From Tigheibacillus halophilus (GTDB lineage: Bacteria; Bacillota; Bacilli; Bacillales; Amphibacillaceae): DNA of 64,000 nt. Where the stretch lies: positions 930,001 through 994,000 of the forward strand of contig NZ_JBHUIZ010000003.1 in assembly GCF_042683165.1 (NCBI RefSeq), given 5' to 3'. A program made the position numbers and the translations under genes. Numbering within the stretch: the stretch's first letter is position 1; the number at the start of each line of letters is the position of its first letter. Below are positions 42,535-52,538 of this stretch, piece by piece. The notes beneath the pieces are model-generated. The model ran no database searches and was not told the origin of the DNA. It was given only the letters and a program-made list of their open reading frames with translations.

Positions 42535-43992
42535 TTACGGATGGTAACGTAAAACAGGTTTTCTAGCAGCGGTCGTTTCGTCCATCCGTTTGACAATGGT
42601 CGTATGCGGAGCCTCCTGGATCATTTCCGGATTGGTTTTTGCTTCCTCCGAGATATTTACCATCGCTTCAATAAAACCATCCAACGTTTCTTTCGATTCG
42701 GTTTCCGTCGGTTCAATCATCATTGCCTCCTCCACATTCAAAGGGAAATAAATTGTCGGTGGGTGATAACCGTAATCAAGCAGGCGTTTTGCCATATCCA
42801 GCGTCCGGGCGCCCAATTGTTTTTGTCTTTTGCCAGAAAGGACAAATTCATGTTTGCAATGCTGTTTGTATGGCAGTTCATAGACATTTTCAAGCTTTCT
42901 CATCATGTAATTGGCATTCAGAACTGCGTACTCGCTTACTTTTTTCAACCCTTCTGCCCCCATTGTGCGAATATAGGTGTAAGCACGCAAATAAATTCCG
43001 AAGTTCCCGAAATATGGCTTCACTCTGCCGATGGAATCCTTCCTGTCATCCTTCCATACAAATTGTCCATTTTGCTTTTCCAATACCGGTTTTGGCAAGA
43101 AACGTGCTAACTCCTCGCTCACGCCGACTGGTCCTGATCCAGGACCGCCTCCACCATGAGGTCCAGTGAAAGTCTTATGCAGGTTCAAATGCACGACATC
43201 AAAACCCATGTCTCCAGGGCGTGCGTATCCCATAATCGCATTTAAATTGGCACCGTCATAATAAAGACGTCCGCCGGCTTCGTGAATGATATGCTTCATT
43301 TCTAAAATTTCTTTTTCAAAAAGCCCCAAAGTATTTGGATTTGTCAGCATCAAAGCTGCTGTGTCTTTACCAGCGACCCGGCGTAAATCTTCTAAATCGA
43401 CTAGACCCTGTTCATTCGATTTGACCGTAACGGCTTCAAAACCTGCTACAGTTGCTGAAGCAGGATTAGTTCCGTGAGCTGAGTCGGGCACAATCACCTT
43501 AGTACGATTATAATCTCCATTCGCCTCGTGAAAAGCCCGGATCATCATTAATCCTGTCCATTCTCCGTGAGCACCTGCCGCGGGCTGCAACGAAATTTGA
43601 TGCATGCCGGTGATTTCTGAAAGTGCTTCTTGCAGATCGAACATCATTTCCAGGGCGCCTTGAACCGTTTCAGTGTCCTGGTAAGGGTGAATATGGCTGA
43701 ACCCTTCCAATCTGGCAATATCCTCATTGATTTTCGGATTATATTTCATTGTACAAGAGCCTAATGGGTAAAAACCGGAGTCTACCCCAAAATTTCGTTT
43801 GGACAAGCCTGTATAGTGGCGGATGATATCCAATTCGCTGACTTCAGGCAGCATTGGAGCTGTCTTACGGACATAACGTTCATCCATTTCAGCCTCCAGG
43901 TCCAACTCCTCTACGTCCAACACAGGCAGGCTATAACTGGTTCTGCCTTTCTTACTATGTTCAAAAATGAGTGGAAAGTCTTTATTTGCCAT
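42535..43992 (-). CDS. gcvPB: Glycine dehydrogenase (decarboxylating) subunit 2
   Basis: 485-aa PLP-binding half of the split P-protein. The PLP lysine is in HLNLHKTFTGPHGGGGPGSG near residue 270; QPAAGAHGEW and DSAHGTNPASA are substrate-site motifs. Together with GcvPA it decarboxylates glycine and passes aminomethyl to lipoyl-H protein. It overlaps gcvPA by 11 bp and is the last gene of the operon. Confidence 0.96.
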   Translation of the reverse strand: MANKDFPLIFEHSKKGRTSYSLPVLDVEELDLEAEMDERYVRKTAPMLPEVSELDIIRHYTGLSKRNFGVDSGFYPLGSCTMKYNPKINEDIARLEGFSHIHPYQDTETVQGALEMMFDLQEALSEITGMHQISLQPAAGAHGEWTGLMMIRAFHEANGDYNRTKVIVPDSAHGTNPASATVAGFEAVTVKSNEQGLVDLEDLRRVAGKDTAALMLTNPNTLGLFEKEILEMKHIIHEAGGRLYYDGANLNAIMGYARPGDMGFDVVHLNLHKTFTGPHGGGGPGSGPVGVSEELARFLPKPVLEKQNGQFVWKDDRKDSIGRVKPYFGNFGIYLRAYTYIRTMGAEGLKKVSEYAVLNANYMMRKLENVYELPYKQHCKHEFVLSGKRQKQLGARTLDMAKRLLDYGYHPPTIYFPLNVEEAMMIEPTETESKETLDGFIEAMVNISEEAKTNPEMIQEAPHTTIVKRMDETTAARKPVLRYHP

Positions 43993-45334
43993 GTATATCC
44001 CCCAATTCCTTCACGAATTGTTCGATCTCTGTTTTGGTACGAAGCTCTGTAATAGCGATTAGCATGTGATTTGTTAGTTCCGGATAAGCGTTACCAAGAT
44101 CATAGCCGCCAATGAATCCTTTTTGCAACAGCTGTTTATTCACATCCGCTATACTGCCAGACAGCTTGATAACTATTTCATTGAAGTAGGCCCCTGTGAA
44201 TGCCGTATAAAACCCTGCTTCCGCCAATCGTTTTTGCATATAGCGCGCTTTATTCATGTTCAACTTTGCCATTTTACCCAGTCCCTCTTTCCCAAGCGAA
44301 CTCATCGCGACTGAACTAGCCAGGGCATTCAGAGCTTGGTTGGAGCATATATTCGATGTCGCTTTATCTCGTCGAATATGTTGCTCTCTAGCCTGCAGGG
44401 TAAGTACGAATCCTCGTCTGCCATTTTCGTCGACGGTCTGGCCGACGAGGCGTCCGGGCATTTTCCGCATCAATTTTTCCGTTGTAGCAAAATATCCGCA
44501 ATGTGGCCCACCGTATTGCGCGGGAATGCCGAAAACTTGCGTATCTCCCACTACTATATCAGCTCCTAGTTCTCCCGGCGGAGTCAAAAACCCTAAGGCA
44601 AGCGGGTTACTTGAGGTGATCAGCATTGTTTTTTTCTGCTGTTTGACGAGCTCATTTATTTCTGCTAAAGGTTCGATTTGTCCAAAAAAGTTAGGATATT
44701 GGACTACTACACTTGCCACATCCACATCAAGTAAACGCTTCAGCTCTTCCAGATCTGTCACGCCATCTTTCCAATTAGCTTCGATGATTTCCAGGTGCTG
44801 CCCTTTTGCGTATGTTTGAATAACAGCACGCGCTTCAGGATGGACCGTTTTGGAGACGATGATTTTCTTTTTTCTTGTCTGACCGGCGCTAAGTGTTACG
44901 GCTTCGGCTAAGGCAGTCGGTCCGTCATACATGGATGAATTTGCAATCGGCAGTCCTGTAAGTTCACTGATCATGGTTTGAAATTCAAAAATAGCCTGCA
45001 ATTCCCCCTGTGAGATTTCCGGCTGGTATGGCGTATATGCCGTATAAAACTCTGACCTGGAGATAACGTGATCAACAATGGAAGGGATGAAATGATCGTA
45101 GACACCGGCTCCCAGGAATGAACTGTACTGCTTCAGATTCGCATTTTTACCAGCCATATCACTAAGCTCTTTTTTCAGAGCTGCTTCGTTAGCGGGCGCT
45201 TTCAAATTCATTTTTCTCTTTAAACGTACTTCTTCCGGAATATCAGCAAATAATTCATCAGTCGCAGATATTCCGATATCACCCATCATTTCTTTTTTAT
45301 CTGTCTCTGTCATTGGTAAATAACGAAATTCCAT
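43982..45334 (-). CDS. gcvPA: Glycine dehydrogenase (decarboxylating) subunit 1
   Basis: 450-aa partner of GcvPB, usual length. MEFRYLPMTETDKKEMM at the start and SSFLGAGVYDHFIPSIVDHV and TPYQPEISQGELQAIFEFQT are strongly conserved. It forms the alpha2beta2 P-protein. ATG 45334 has AAAGGGGGA; 12 bp after gcvT. Confidence 0.96.
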   Translation of the reverse strand: MEFRYLPMTETDKKEMMGDIGISATDELFADIPEEVRLKRKMNLKAPANEAALKKELSDMAGKNANLKQYSSFLGAGVYDHFIPSIVDHVISRSEFYTAYTPYQPEISQGELQAIFEFQTMISELTGLPIANSSMYDGPTALAEAVTLSAGQTRKKKIIVSKTVHPEARAVIQTYAKGQHLEIIEANWKDGVTDLEELKRLLDVDVASVVVQYPNFFGQIEPLAEINELVKQQKKTMLITSSNPLALGFLTPPGELGADIVVGDTQVFGIPAQYGGPHCGYFATTEKLMRKMPGRLVGQTVDENGRRGFVLTLQAREQHIRRDKATSNICSNQALNALASSVAMSSLGKEGLGKMAKLNMNKARYMQKRLAEAGFYTAFTGAYFNEIVIKLSGSIADVNKQLLQKGFIGGYDLGNAYPELTNHMLIAITELRTKTEIEQFVKELGDIHGK

Positions 45335-45346
45335 CTGTATCCCCCT

Positions 45347-46459
45347 TTATTTTTTCAAAAATGGTGTAGCGATGATCTTCGCCTTGGCTTTTCTTTTACG
45401 GATTTGAATGATCAGTTCCTGTCCTTCCTTCGCAAATTCAGACTTGATCAATGCCAGTCCAATATTTTTTTGCAGTGTAGGGGCCTGTGTACCTGTCGTT
45501 ACAAAACCGATCTCCTCATCCTGATGGAAGACCTGATAACCAGTCCGGGGGATGCCCTTATCGATCATTTCTATTCCAACAAGCTTTCTGGCCGTGCCAT
45601 TCTCTATTTGTTGTTTCAGGGCTTCCTTTCCTATGAAATCACCGTCCTTACCTATCTTAACGGCAAATTTCAGTCCTGCCTCAACCGGAGTGATATCTTT
45701 AGACAACTCTTGGCCATACAAAGGAAGATTGGCTTCAAAACGCAGAGTGTCTCTTGCGCCGAGTCCGATTGGCTCCAAGCCGTATTCCTTACCTGTATTT
45801 AGTAAAGCCCGCCACAAATTTCTGGCACAACTTTTATCCAAATATATTTCAAAACCATCTTCACCTGTATAGCCTGTTCGAGAAACAAGCGCATCACAAG
45901 ATATTCCGGTAAAACGAACTCCTTTTTCGAAACGGAAAAATTTGATGTCAGCCAGATTGGTGTCAGTCAGTTTCTGAAGAATCTCTTCCGCCGCAGGCCC
46001 CTGTAATGCCAGCTGCGCATAGTCAGCCGATTCATTCTTGATTTGCAGCTCAGATTCATCGTATTCGTTATTTTGCAGCAGCCATTCGTAATCTTTTTCT
46101 GTATTGGCAGCGTTGACAACGAGTAAATATTCTTGCTCGCCAAGCATGTAAACAAGCAGATCATCTACAGTACCGCCATTTTCATAGCAAAGAAAAGTGT
46201 ACTGTGCTTTCTGCGGTGTCAGCTTGTCGATATCGTTCGTCAGAACCCATTGCAGGAAATCACGGCTCTTTGGGCCAGAAACATGTATTTCTCCCATATG
46301 GGAAACATCAAATAGTCCCGCTTTAGTCCTCGTAACTTCATGTTCATGAATGATGCCGGAAAATTGTACCGGCAAATCCCACCCTCCAAAATCGATCGTT
46401 TTAGCGCCGGCTACGGCATATTCCGGGTATAAAGGGGTTGTTTTTAATGTATTGCTCAT
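45347..46459 (-). CDS. gcvT: Aminomethyltransferase (glycine cleavage T protein)
   Basis: 370 aa from ATG 46459 behind AAAGGAGTGG; the longer frame runs through the riboswitch and is not used. Folate/substrate motifs are IDFGGWDLPVQFSGI, DVSHMGEI and GYTGEDGFEIY with GLGARDTLRFEA. It releases ammonia and makes methylene-THF from the H-protein-bound aminomethyl group. First gene of gcvT-gcvPA-gcvPB, controlled by the upstream riboswitch. Confidence 0.96.
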   Translation of the reverse strand: MSNTLKTTPLYPEYAVAGAKTIDFGGWDLPVQFSGIIHEHEVTRTKAGLFDVSHMGEIHVSGPKSRDFLQWVLTNDIDKLTPQKAQYTFLCYENGGTVDDLLVYMLGEQEYLLVVNAANTEKDYEWLLQNNEYDESELQIKNESADYAQLALQGPAAEEILQKLTDTNLADIKFFRFEKGVRFTGISCDALVSRTGYTGEDGFEIYLDKSCARNLWRALLNTGKEYGLEPIGLGARDTLRFEANLPLYGQELSKDITPVEAGLKFAVKIGKDGDFIGKEALKQQIENGTARKLVGIEMIDKGIPRTGYQVFHQDEEIGFVTTGTQAPTLQKNIGLALIKSEFAKEGQELIIQIRKRKAKAKIIATPFLKK

Positions 46460-46516
46460 TTGTCCGACCACTCCTTTTTCCGTTTTTTCGGAACCTTTAA
46501 ATATCTTTTGATAAAA

Positions 46517-46748
46517 ATAAGAGATTTCACCATCAAGCAAGGTGAAATCTCTGTCCTTCAACCAGAAAGTTGCACACCAGGTTCCAAATCGGAAAAAGGT
46601 GTTTGCTTCGTGGGCGGTTTATATATGCATATAAACGCTCTCCAGAGGTGCGTCCTGCAAGAGTTCTTTTGCCTGAGAGATTCACAAGAATTTGTTTGCT
46701 CCTTCGGCGTTGCTGCAAAAAACAGCAATCTCTCCCCCTGCATTCATT
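46517..46748 (-). promoter_or_regulatory. Tandem glycine riboswitch
   Basis: Two glycine aptamers in the gcvT leader, read on the minus strand. The first has GGGGGAGAGATT, ACGCCGAAGGAGCAAAC and AATCTCTCAGGCAAAAGAAC. A short linker leads to CTCTGGAGAGC, the second aptamer with CACGAAGCAAACACC, and its closing GGTGTGCAACTTTCTGG and GGACAGAG. The expression platform is AGAGATTTCACC, loop, GGTGAAATCTCT with TATTTTT (46515-46552), an intrinsic terminator that overlaps the closing GGACAGAG strand. Glycine binding should disrupt it and turn the operon on. The second aptamer has CACGAAGCAA where CCGAAGGGGCAA is usual. Confidence 0.93.
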
Positions 46749-46882
46749 CGCATTTATGAAAATCGACCTTTTTGGCTATACTATGTAGAACTGGTGAAAT
46801 CACTATTTAATCAACATCATTATAGCATAGGTTCATTTCGTTGCCTATCAAAATCATGGATAAAACACAGCAAGAATAAAGG

Positions 46883-48559
46883 ATGAGTGAATTGAATAAT
46901 ATCCAAATCACATACGATGAAACGTTCATCAATGAACTCATGGAAAAAATGGATAATAATGAAAACATGTCCTCTTGGGAGCTTTTCCGTATGGCATACG
47001 AAGCGGAAAAAACGACCATCACTACGGAATTTGACGGTTTGCTTTCATTGAAATACCTGCCACAGATGCATTTTCTGCATCATCAAATCAGTACTGCCAA
47101 CCAGGTAATTGAGAAAATGCATGGCCGGGCTATTTTGGCAGATGAAGTAGGGCTAGGAAAAACAATTGAGGCAGGATTGATACTGAAGGAATATATGGTA
47201 AGAGGGCTCGTTAAAAAAGCGCTGATTCTTGTGCCTGCTTCCCTTGTCAGTCAATGGGCGAATGAGTTGAATCAGAAATTTTACATACCAGCAATCGCTC
47301 ACCGCAAAAACTACGCATGGGAAAGCATAGATATCATGATTTCATCGATCGATACTGCAAAGCGGTCCCCACACCGGGAAGCGATTCTTGATATCGACTA
47401 TGATTTCATTCTGATCGATGAAGCCCACAAATTAAAAAATCACCAAACAAAAAACTATGAATTTGTCCGTGCTCTAAAGAAAAAATACTGTTTGCTGTTG
47501 ACGGCGACACCGGTACAAAATCGTTTGATTGAAATCTTCAATCTCGTTTCAATTCTCAAGCCAGGTCATCTGGGAAACTATGATGACTTTGTCAAGAAAT
47601 ACGGCAAAAACCGCAATCAGCTGAAACGGGATGAGTTGTTGAAACAATTGGTACAGCAAGTAATGGTACGCCATACTCGTAAAAATACAAATTCCGCCAC
47701 CTCTGATATTAAGAGGTATATCCAAACCATCTGGGTTGATTTTAGTAAAGAAGAAAAGAGAGTCTATAAACAGTTGGAAAATCTTGCTTCAAATTTAGCG
47801 GCTTTTACTAAAATTACGCTACTTCGAGAGATTTGCTCATCAAGGGAAGCATGCTATCTATCTCTAAAAAAACTGGCCGACAAAAATCAGCCAACAGATG
47901 AAATCAACCAAATCATAGAAAGCATTAGTACATTGCCACAACATAGCAAGGCAGAAAAAGTCGTTTCATTATTAAAAGAACATCAAGATGAAAAAATGAT
48001 CATATTTACAGAATACAGAGCAACTCAGGTCTATCTCCAATGGTATCTTAAGCAGCATGGTATTACATCTGTGCCATATCGTGGTGGTTTTAAAGGAGGA
48101 AAAAAAGACTGGATGCGCCAGTTATTTAAAAACCACGCACAAGTTTTGATTGCCACAGAAGCCGGGGGCGAAGGGATCAACCTGCAATTTTGTAATCTCA
48201 TGATTAACTTTGACCTGCCCTGGAATCCAATGAGGCTCGAACAAAGGATTGGAAGGATCCATCGTTACGGACAGGAGAAAGATGTGCGTATTTATAATTT
48301 CGCTATCCGGGAAACAGTGGAAGAACATATCATGAAATTATTGTATGAAAAACTCCATTTGTTCGAACGTGTCATTGGTCAGCTGGACCACATTTTAGAG
48401 AAAGTGGAGATCAAGGATCTAGAGCAGGAAATTAAAATGATCATGGCAGATTCCGCGTCGACTGGTGAACTGAGGATCAAATTAGATAATTTGACCGCGG
48501 TGATCAACTCCCATGCGGATTCCTCGGAAGCAAAGGAGCTAGGCTATGGCAATATCTGA
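46883..48559 (+). CDS. yqhH: SNF2-family DEAD/DEAH-box helicase YqhH
   Basis: 558-aa Swi2/Snf2 ATPase. Motif I ADEVGLGKTIEAGL near 92, motif II ILIDEAHKLKNH near 175, motif III LLTATPVQNR, and the C-terminal helicase half with EAGGEGINLQFCNLMINFDL and EQRIGRIHRYGQ. ATG 46883 follows AAAGGATG. Divergent from gcvT and followed by yqhG, as in B. subtilis; exact task unknown. Confidence 0.92.
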   Translation: MSELNNIQITYDETFINELMEKMDNNENMSSWELFRMAYEAEKTTITTEFDGLLSLKYLPQMHFLHHQISTANQVIEKMHGRAILADEVGLGKTIEAGLILKEYMVRGLVKKALILVPASLVSQWANELNQKFYIPAIAHRKNYAWESIDIMISSIDTAKRSPHREAILDIDYDFILIDEAHKLKNHQTKNYEFVRALKKKYCLLLTATPVQNRLIEIFNLVSILKPGHLGNYDDFVKKYGKNRNQLKRDELLKQLVQQVMVRHTRKNTNSATSDIKRYIQTIWVDFSKEEKRVYKQLENLASNLAAFTKITLLREICSSREACYLSLKKLADKNQPTDEINQIIESISTLPQHSKAEKVVSLLKEHQDEKMIIFTEYRATQVYLQWYLKQHGITSVPYRGGFKGGKKDWMRQLFKNHAQVLIATEAGGEGINLQFCNLMINFDLPWNPMRLEQRIGRIHRYGQEKDVRIYNFAIRETVEEHIMKLLYEKLHLFERVIGQLDHILEKVEIKDLEQEIKMIMADSASTGELRIKLDNLTAVINSHADSSEAKELGYGNI

Positions 48560-49346
48560 CTTGAACCGGTTTTTATCGAATTTTTTTGAAGCACATCATT
48601 GTCAGGTGACTTCTGACGGTACCAAGGGTACGCTGACAGTAAAACTGACCGAGGAAATGGACAAAGCTCTGATGAACCGCCCGTTTTATTGGCATTATAT
48701 AAAAAAAATAGGACAGATTGGCGAGCCCAAACAACTTACATTCAATACTAAGCCGGAACAAACACAAACATCGGGGGAGTACATTCACTTTGGCAGCCCG
48801 CGGCTGCAGCAGATCATCAGCCATTTGAAAACAAACGAACGCTTTACACGACTTTATCAATATTTGCCAGTCTCTGCCAGAACCCCTCTTTACCCTTGGC
48901 TCGTAACGAACATTAAACTGAGCTACATCGGTAAACAAAAAAAAGAGCAGTTGTTTTCCATTGGTTTGAATCTGGTTAATGGTGTAATGAAAACGGAAAT
49001 GATGGATGAGCTGCGGACAATCACGTTACAGCCCGCGATCTCTGATTTCTGCTATGCCATTTCTCCCATGATCAAGCCAGGGAGCGGCTTCCGAAGGATA
49101 CTGGCTGTCTTGGAACAGTTCGTCCATGACCAGGACCATGAATGGGCACAACAGTCTTTAAAAGCACTGGAAGATGAAAAACAGCTGTTGCAGGCTTTTT
49201 ATGAAGGTGAGTCAGAAGAAGCCCGCAAGCAGATGGATCAGGAAATAACAGAAATTACCCAGCGATATCAACCTGAGATCAACATGGAGGTTGTAAACGG
49301 CGGAATATTTTATCTTGCCGGCAATTCGACTCACCCACTCAAATAA
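48546..49346 (+). CDS. yqhG: YqhG family protein
   Basis: 266 aa, overlapping yqhH by 14 bp. Soluble, with a conserved LNRFLSNFFEAHHCQV start and PRLQQIISHLKTNERFTRLY; no catalytic motif. The pair yqhHG is conserved in Bacillus, so it is probably a helicase cofactor or target protein. Terminator follows at once. Confidence 0.88.
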   Translation: MAISDLNRFLSNFFEAHHCQVTSDGTKGTLTVKLTEEMDKALMNRPFYWHYIKKIGQIGEPKQLTFNTKPEQTQTSGEYIHFGSPRLQQIISHLKTNERFTRLYQYLPVSARTPLYPWLVTNIKLSYIGKQKKEQLFSIGLNLVNGVMKTEMMDELRTITLQPAISDFCYAISPMIKPGSGFRRILAVLEQFVHDQDHEWAQQSLKALEDEKQLLQAFYEGESEEARKQMDQEITEITQRYQPEINMEVVNGGIFYLAGNSTHPLK

Positions 49347-49375
49347 AGCAGACTTCCTTTACGAAGTCTGCTTTT
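49345..49375. terminator. Bidirectional terminator between yqhG and yqzE
   Basis: AAAGCAGACTTC, 6-nt loop, GAAGTCTGCTTTT. It overlaps the yqhG stop codon. Confidence 0.88.
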
Positions 49376-49376
49376 C

Positions 49377-49559
49377 TCAACCGGATTTTTTCATGAATAA
49401 ACGAATTGCAAGCGGGAGAACGCCGAACCAGCGGCTGGACACCCCAGCTTTGTTCCGGTTTTTCGTTTTTCGTTTGATTCGCTCCTCTTTAGGGGAATCC
49501 ATGTAAGACACAACTTGTTGCGTAATGAATTTGATATAATCGTTTCCGGAAATCCTCAC
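49377..49559 (-). CDS. yqzE: YqzE family small protein
   Basis: 60 aa from GTG 49559 behind AAAGGAAGTG. NDYIKFITQQVVSYMDSPKE and the end SSRWFGVLPLAIRLFMKK match YqzE, found near comG in Bacillus; one C-terminal membrane-associated helix. Function unknown. Confidence 0.8.
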   Translation of the reverse strand: MRISGNDYIKFITQQVVSYMDSPKEERIKRKTKNRNKAGVSSRWFGVLPLAIRLFMKKSG

Positions 49560-49588
49560 CACTTCCTTTTTGCATCGTATTATTTCTA

Positions 49589-50098
49589 TTATTGGCAATC
49601 CTGAACGGGTCTATTCCCAAGCAGAGACACTACCTCAGCAGATATTTCCTCCACTGTTTTATGATCTGTTTCCACAGTTATATCAGCTGTTGATTCATAC
49701 AATAAGCTGCGCCTTGCGAACAACGCTGCACGGGCTGCGGCCGGTTGTTTCCACAACGGTCTCGATTGGTCATCATGCAATCGGTTTTCAATGACATTTA
49801 AAGATGTTGGAAGATAAACGACTACCCCATTATCCTTCATAAAAGAAATATTTTCAGCCGTTTCCACAATGCCTCCACCGGTTGATACGACTCCTGAGGT
49901 TATTTCCTTTAGTGCGTTCGTTTCATACGTACGAAACGCTTTTTCTCCTTCTAAAGCGAAGATGTCAGGGATGGTACGCCCCGTCATTTTTTCTATGTAT
50001 TCATCTGTATCGGTATATTCCATTTGCAGTTGCTCCTGCAGCTTTTCTCCAATTGTCGTTTTTCCACTTCCCATAAAACCGATTAAATAAATGATCAT
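49589..50098 (-). CDS. aroK: Shikimate kinase
   Basis: 169 aa. Walker A GFMGSGKTTIG at residues 7-17, TDTDEYIEK (shikimate Asp), the GGG of STGGGIVE and the lid DQSRPLW. It phosphorylates shikimate in the chorismate pathway. Divergent from comGA. Confidence 0.94.
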   Translation of the reverse strand: MIIYLIGFMGSGKTTIGEKLQEQLQMEYTDTDEYIEKMTGRTIPDIFALEGEKAFRTYETNALKEITSGVVSTGGGIVETAENISFMKDNGVVVYLPTSLNVIENRLHDDQSRPLWKQPAAARAALFARRSLLYESTADITVETDHKTVEEISAEVVSLLGNRPVQDCQ

Positions 50099-50196
50099 TT
50101 CCTAATCCCCAATCTTTAATTAATTTTTGAAAAAAGAAGGATTCTGCCGATGGATGTCGAATGATATATATAAGCCACCTGAAAGGAGGTGACGAA

Positions 50197-51216
50197 TTGA
50201 ATCCTGCATCCGTATTAGGCGAAAAAATTCTTGCGCATGCCATCGGTCTTCACGCTAGCGATATTCACTTTTATCCTTTTGCTGCAGAGACAAAAATTTA
50301 CATCCGTGTACACGGGAAACGAATATTTTATCTAGCTGTCCCTACTATCCAATATGAGCTTCTGCTGACATATTATAAGTTTACATCAGGAATGGATATT
50401 GGGGAAACAAGAAAACCACAAAATGGTGTATTATTCCATCAAACTCCAACGAACCGGTACCACCTTCGACTTTCAACACTTCCAGTCAATAAAAACGAAA
50501 GCCTGGCCATCAGGCTGCTTCCCCAGGAAAAAAATATTGCCTTGAAAAATGCATTTTTGTTTCCCTACCAGTTAAAAAAACTTCAACAATGGATGCAGTA
50601 TCGTGCAGGTTTGATTTTATTCACTGGACCAACAGGAAGCGGAAAAACCTCTACTTTATACGCACTTTTACAATCTGTCATTCAAGACGGCTCCTACCAA
50701 ACCATCACTTTAGAAGACCCCATTGAAAAAGACCTTTCTGACATTTTACAGGTACAAATCAATGAAAAGGCAGGCATCACTTATCAGGCTGGATTAAAGG
50801 CTGCATTACGGCATGATCCTGATATCATCATGGTCGGAGAAATAAGGGATGATTACACAGCCCAATTCGCTTTTGAAGCTTCTCTTACAGGGCATCTGGT
50901 TCTCAGTACGCTACACGCTAAAAATGCACAGGGCACTATCGGCCGCTTGCTGGAAATGGGGCTCAAAGCAGGTGATTTGGAGCAAAGCCTTATAGGTATC
51001 GCTTCCTTACAGCTGCTGCCGCTGCATTTTGCCAATAAAGCACAAGGAAGAGCAGCCATCATGGAAACACTGGATGGCGATGACTTGCAAAGGATCATTT
51101 TACAATACAACAAAGCTTTTCGCCCGCTTGCAAAGTCGTTCAATCATTTGAGAAAGAAGGCCTATGCTTATGGTTACATTTCTAATGAAGAAATTCAGAA
51201 AAAATGGTCTGAGTGA
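50197..51216 (+). CDS. comGA: Competence pilus assembly ATPase ComGA
   Basis: About 339 aa of GspE/PilB-type secretion ATPase. Walker A FTGPTGSGKTSTLYALL near 145, Asp box TLEDPIEKDL, Walker B IMVGEIRDDYTAQFAFEASL and His box HLVLSTLHAKNA. It powers pseudopilus assembly for DNA uptake. TTG 50197 follows AAAGGAGGTGACG; the upstream ATG at 50161 lies before that site. No tetracysteine motif, as usual for ComGA. Confidence 0.94.
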   Translation: MNPASVLGEKILAHAIGLHASDIHFYPFAAETKIYIRVHGKRIFYLAVPTIQYELLLTYYKFTSGMDIGETRKPQNGVLFHQTPTNRYHLRLSTLPVNKNESLAIRLLPQEKNIALKNAFLFPYQLKKLQQWMQYRAGLILFTGPTGSGKTSTLYALLQSVIQDGSYQTITLEDPIEKDLSDILQVQINEKAGITYQAGLKAALRHDPDIIMVGEIRDDYTAQFAFEASLTGHLVLSTLHAKNAQGTIGRLLEMGLKAGDLEQSLIGIASLQLLPLHFANKAQGRAAIMETLDGDDLQRIILQYNKAFRPLAKSFNHLRKKAYAYGYISNEEIQKKWSE

Positions 51217-52216
51217 CGAGCTGCAGCTCCGCTTTTTACAGAGATTGCAACGCACACTCGCTAATGGTTATCCACTTTTGGAAGCACTGGATACCATTCG
51301 TTGGGATCGGCGGCTGGCCAACACTGCCGTGCAAATAATCGATATGTTAAAAAGAGGTCTTGCTTTGGATGAAGCATTGGAACAAACAAAATTTCATCCC
51401 TCCATTTGCTCTTATCTGCATTTGTCAAGAAATATCGGGAATGTTGCGGAGAGTCTGGACAAATGTATAGAAATGTTTCAAAAACGATGTGAATATCTCA
51501 GGAAATTCCAGCAACTCTCACGATATCCGTTGTTACTGATCATCGTTTTTTCTCTCCTCCTCTTCTTTATCAAAAAGAATGTATTGCCGGCTTTTCTGGA
51601 TTTATTCCAAACAAGCTCACAAGCTTCGACAACTGTTACTGTTTCATTATTTGTAATCGACTTTTTGATGAATTTGACTGTCGTGGCCAGTATATTAGGA
51701 ATAAGCGGTATCCTTTTTTGGAAATATGGTGAAAACCGAATCAGCATTGAAACCCGTATTCGTTTCTACCGCTCCCTGCCCATTTATCGCGTGTACCTTA
51801 GAATGAACACCTCCTTTCAATTTGCCAGCCATCTTTCTTCGATGCTAAAAACAGGCATGACTTTAAAAGATATACTAACCAGCTTGTCCAATCAGAGAAA
51901 ATACCCTGTAATCTCCCACTATTCATCTATTCTCACTGCTGAGGTTTCAAAGGGCATGCAGGTACATCAAATTTTGCCTGGATTATACTTTTTGGATGAT
52001 CAATTAACGTTCATCTTTCACAGACATGCAGATATGCTTGCATTGGAGAAGGACCTTGCTGTCTATACTGATTTTCTGGTGGAGGATTTACATCGTAAAA
52101 TCATAAAGGCTATCACCATGATACAACCAATTTTTTTCATTGTACTGGCGTTATTGATCATTTTCATCTATGTCAGTCTGATGTGGCCCATGTTTCAACT
52201 CATTCAATCCATTTAA
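51164..52216 (+). CDS. comGB: Competence membrane protein ComGB
   Basis: 350 aa of the GspF/PilC platform family. Two similar cytoplasmic domains and three membrane helices (YPLLLIIVFSLLLFF, VTVSLFVIDFLMNLTVVASI, IFFIVLALLIIFIYVSLM). It overlaps comGA by about 50 bp; ATG 51170 or 51185 could also be used. It anchors the ComGA ATPase and pilins. Confidence 0.92.
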   Translation: MLMVTFLMKKFRKNGLSDELQLRFLQRLQRTLANGYPLLEALDTIRWDRRLANTAVQIIDMLKRGLALDEALEQTKFHPSICSYLHLSRNIGNVAESLDKCIEMFQKRCEYLRKFQQLSRYPLLLIIVFSLLLFFIKKNVLPAFLDLFQTSSQASTTVTVSLFVIDFLMNLTVVASILGISGILFWKYGENRISIETRIRFYRSLPIYRVYLRMNTSFQFASHLSSMLKTGMTLKDILTSLSNQRKYPVISHYSSILTAEVSKGMQVHQILPGLYFLDDQLTFIFHRHADMLALEKDLAVYTDFLVEDLHRKIIKAITMIQPIFFIVLALLIIFIYVSLMWPMFQLIQSI

Positions 52217-52229
52217 AGGAGCATATGTC

Positions 52230-52538
52230 ATGTTTAAAAACGAAAAAGGATTTACATTGATTGAAATGCTGATTGTATTATTGATTATTTCGGTATTGAT
52301 TATTTTGATTGTTCCCAATCTGGCTAGAAAAACAAAAGATGTAAATACCAAGGGCTGCAATGCACTCGTAACTGTCGTACAGGCCCAGGTGGATGCATAT
52401 CATCTCGATCATGGTAATGTACCGGCGAGTTTGGATGTACTTCAGCAAGAAGGATATATCAATAAAGATCAACTTAGCTGTCAAGGGAAAGGTGCCCTGG
52501 TTTATGGAAGCGGAAAAGTTTCAGCTCCGGCAGAATAA
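52230..52538 (+). CDS. comGC: Major competence pseudopilin ComGC
   Basis: 102 aa. Type IV prepilin signature KGFTLIEMLIVLLIISVLI, with cleavage by ComC after Gly. Two Cys (near 40 and 87) may form the known disulfide. ATG 52230 has AAAGGAGCAT. Main subunit of the DNA-uptake pseudopilus. Confidence 0.95.
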   Translation: MFKNEKGFTLIEMLIVLLIISVLIILIVPNLARKTKDVNTKGCNALVTVVQAQVDAYHLDHGNVPASLDVLQQEGYINKDQLSCQGKGALVYGSGKVSAPAE

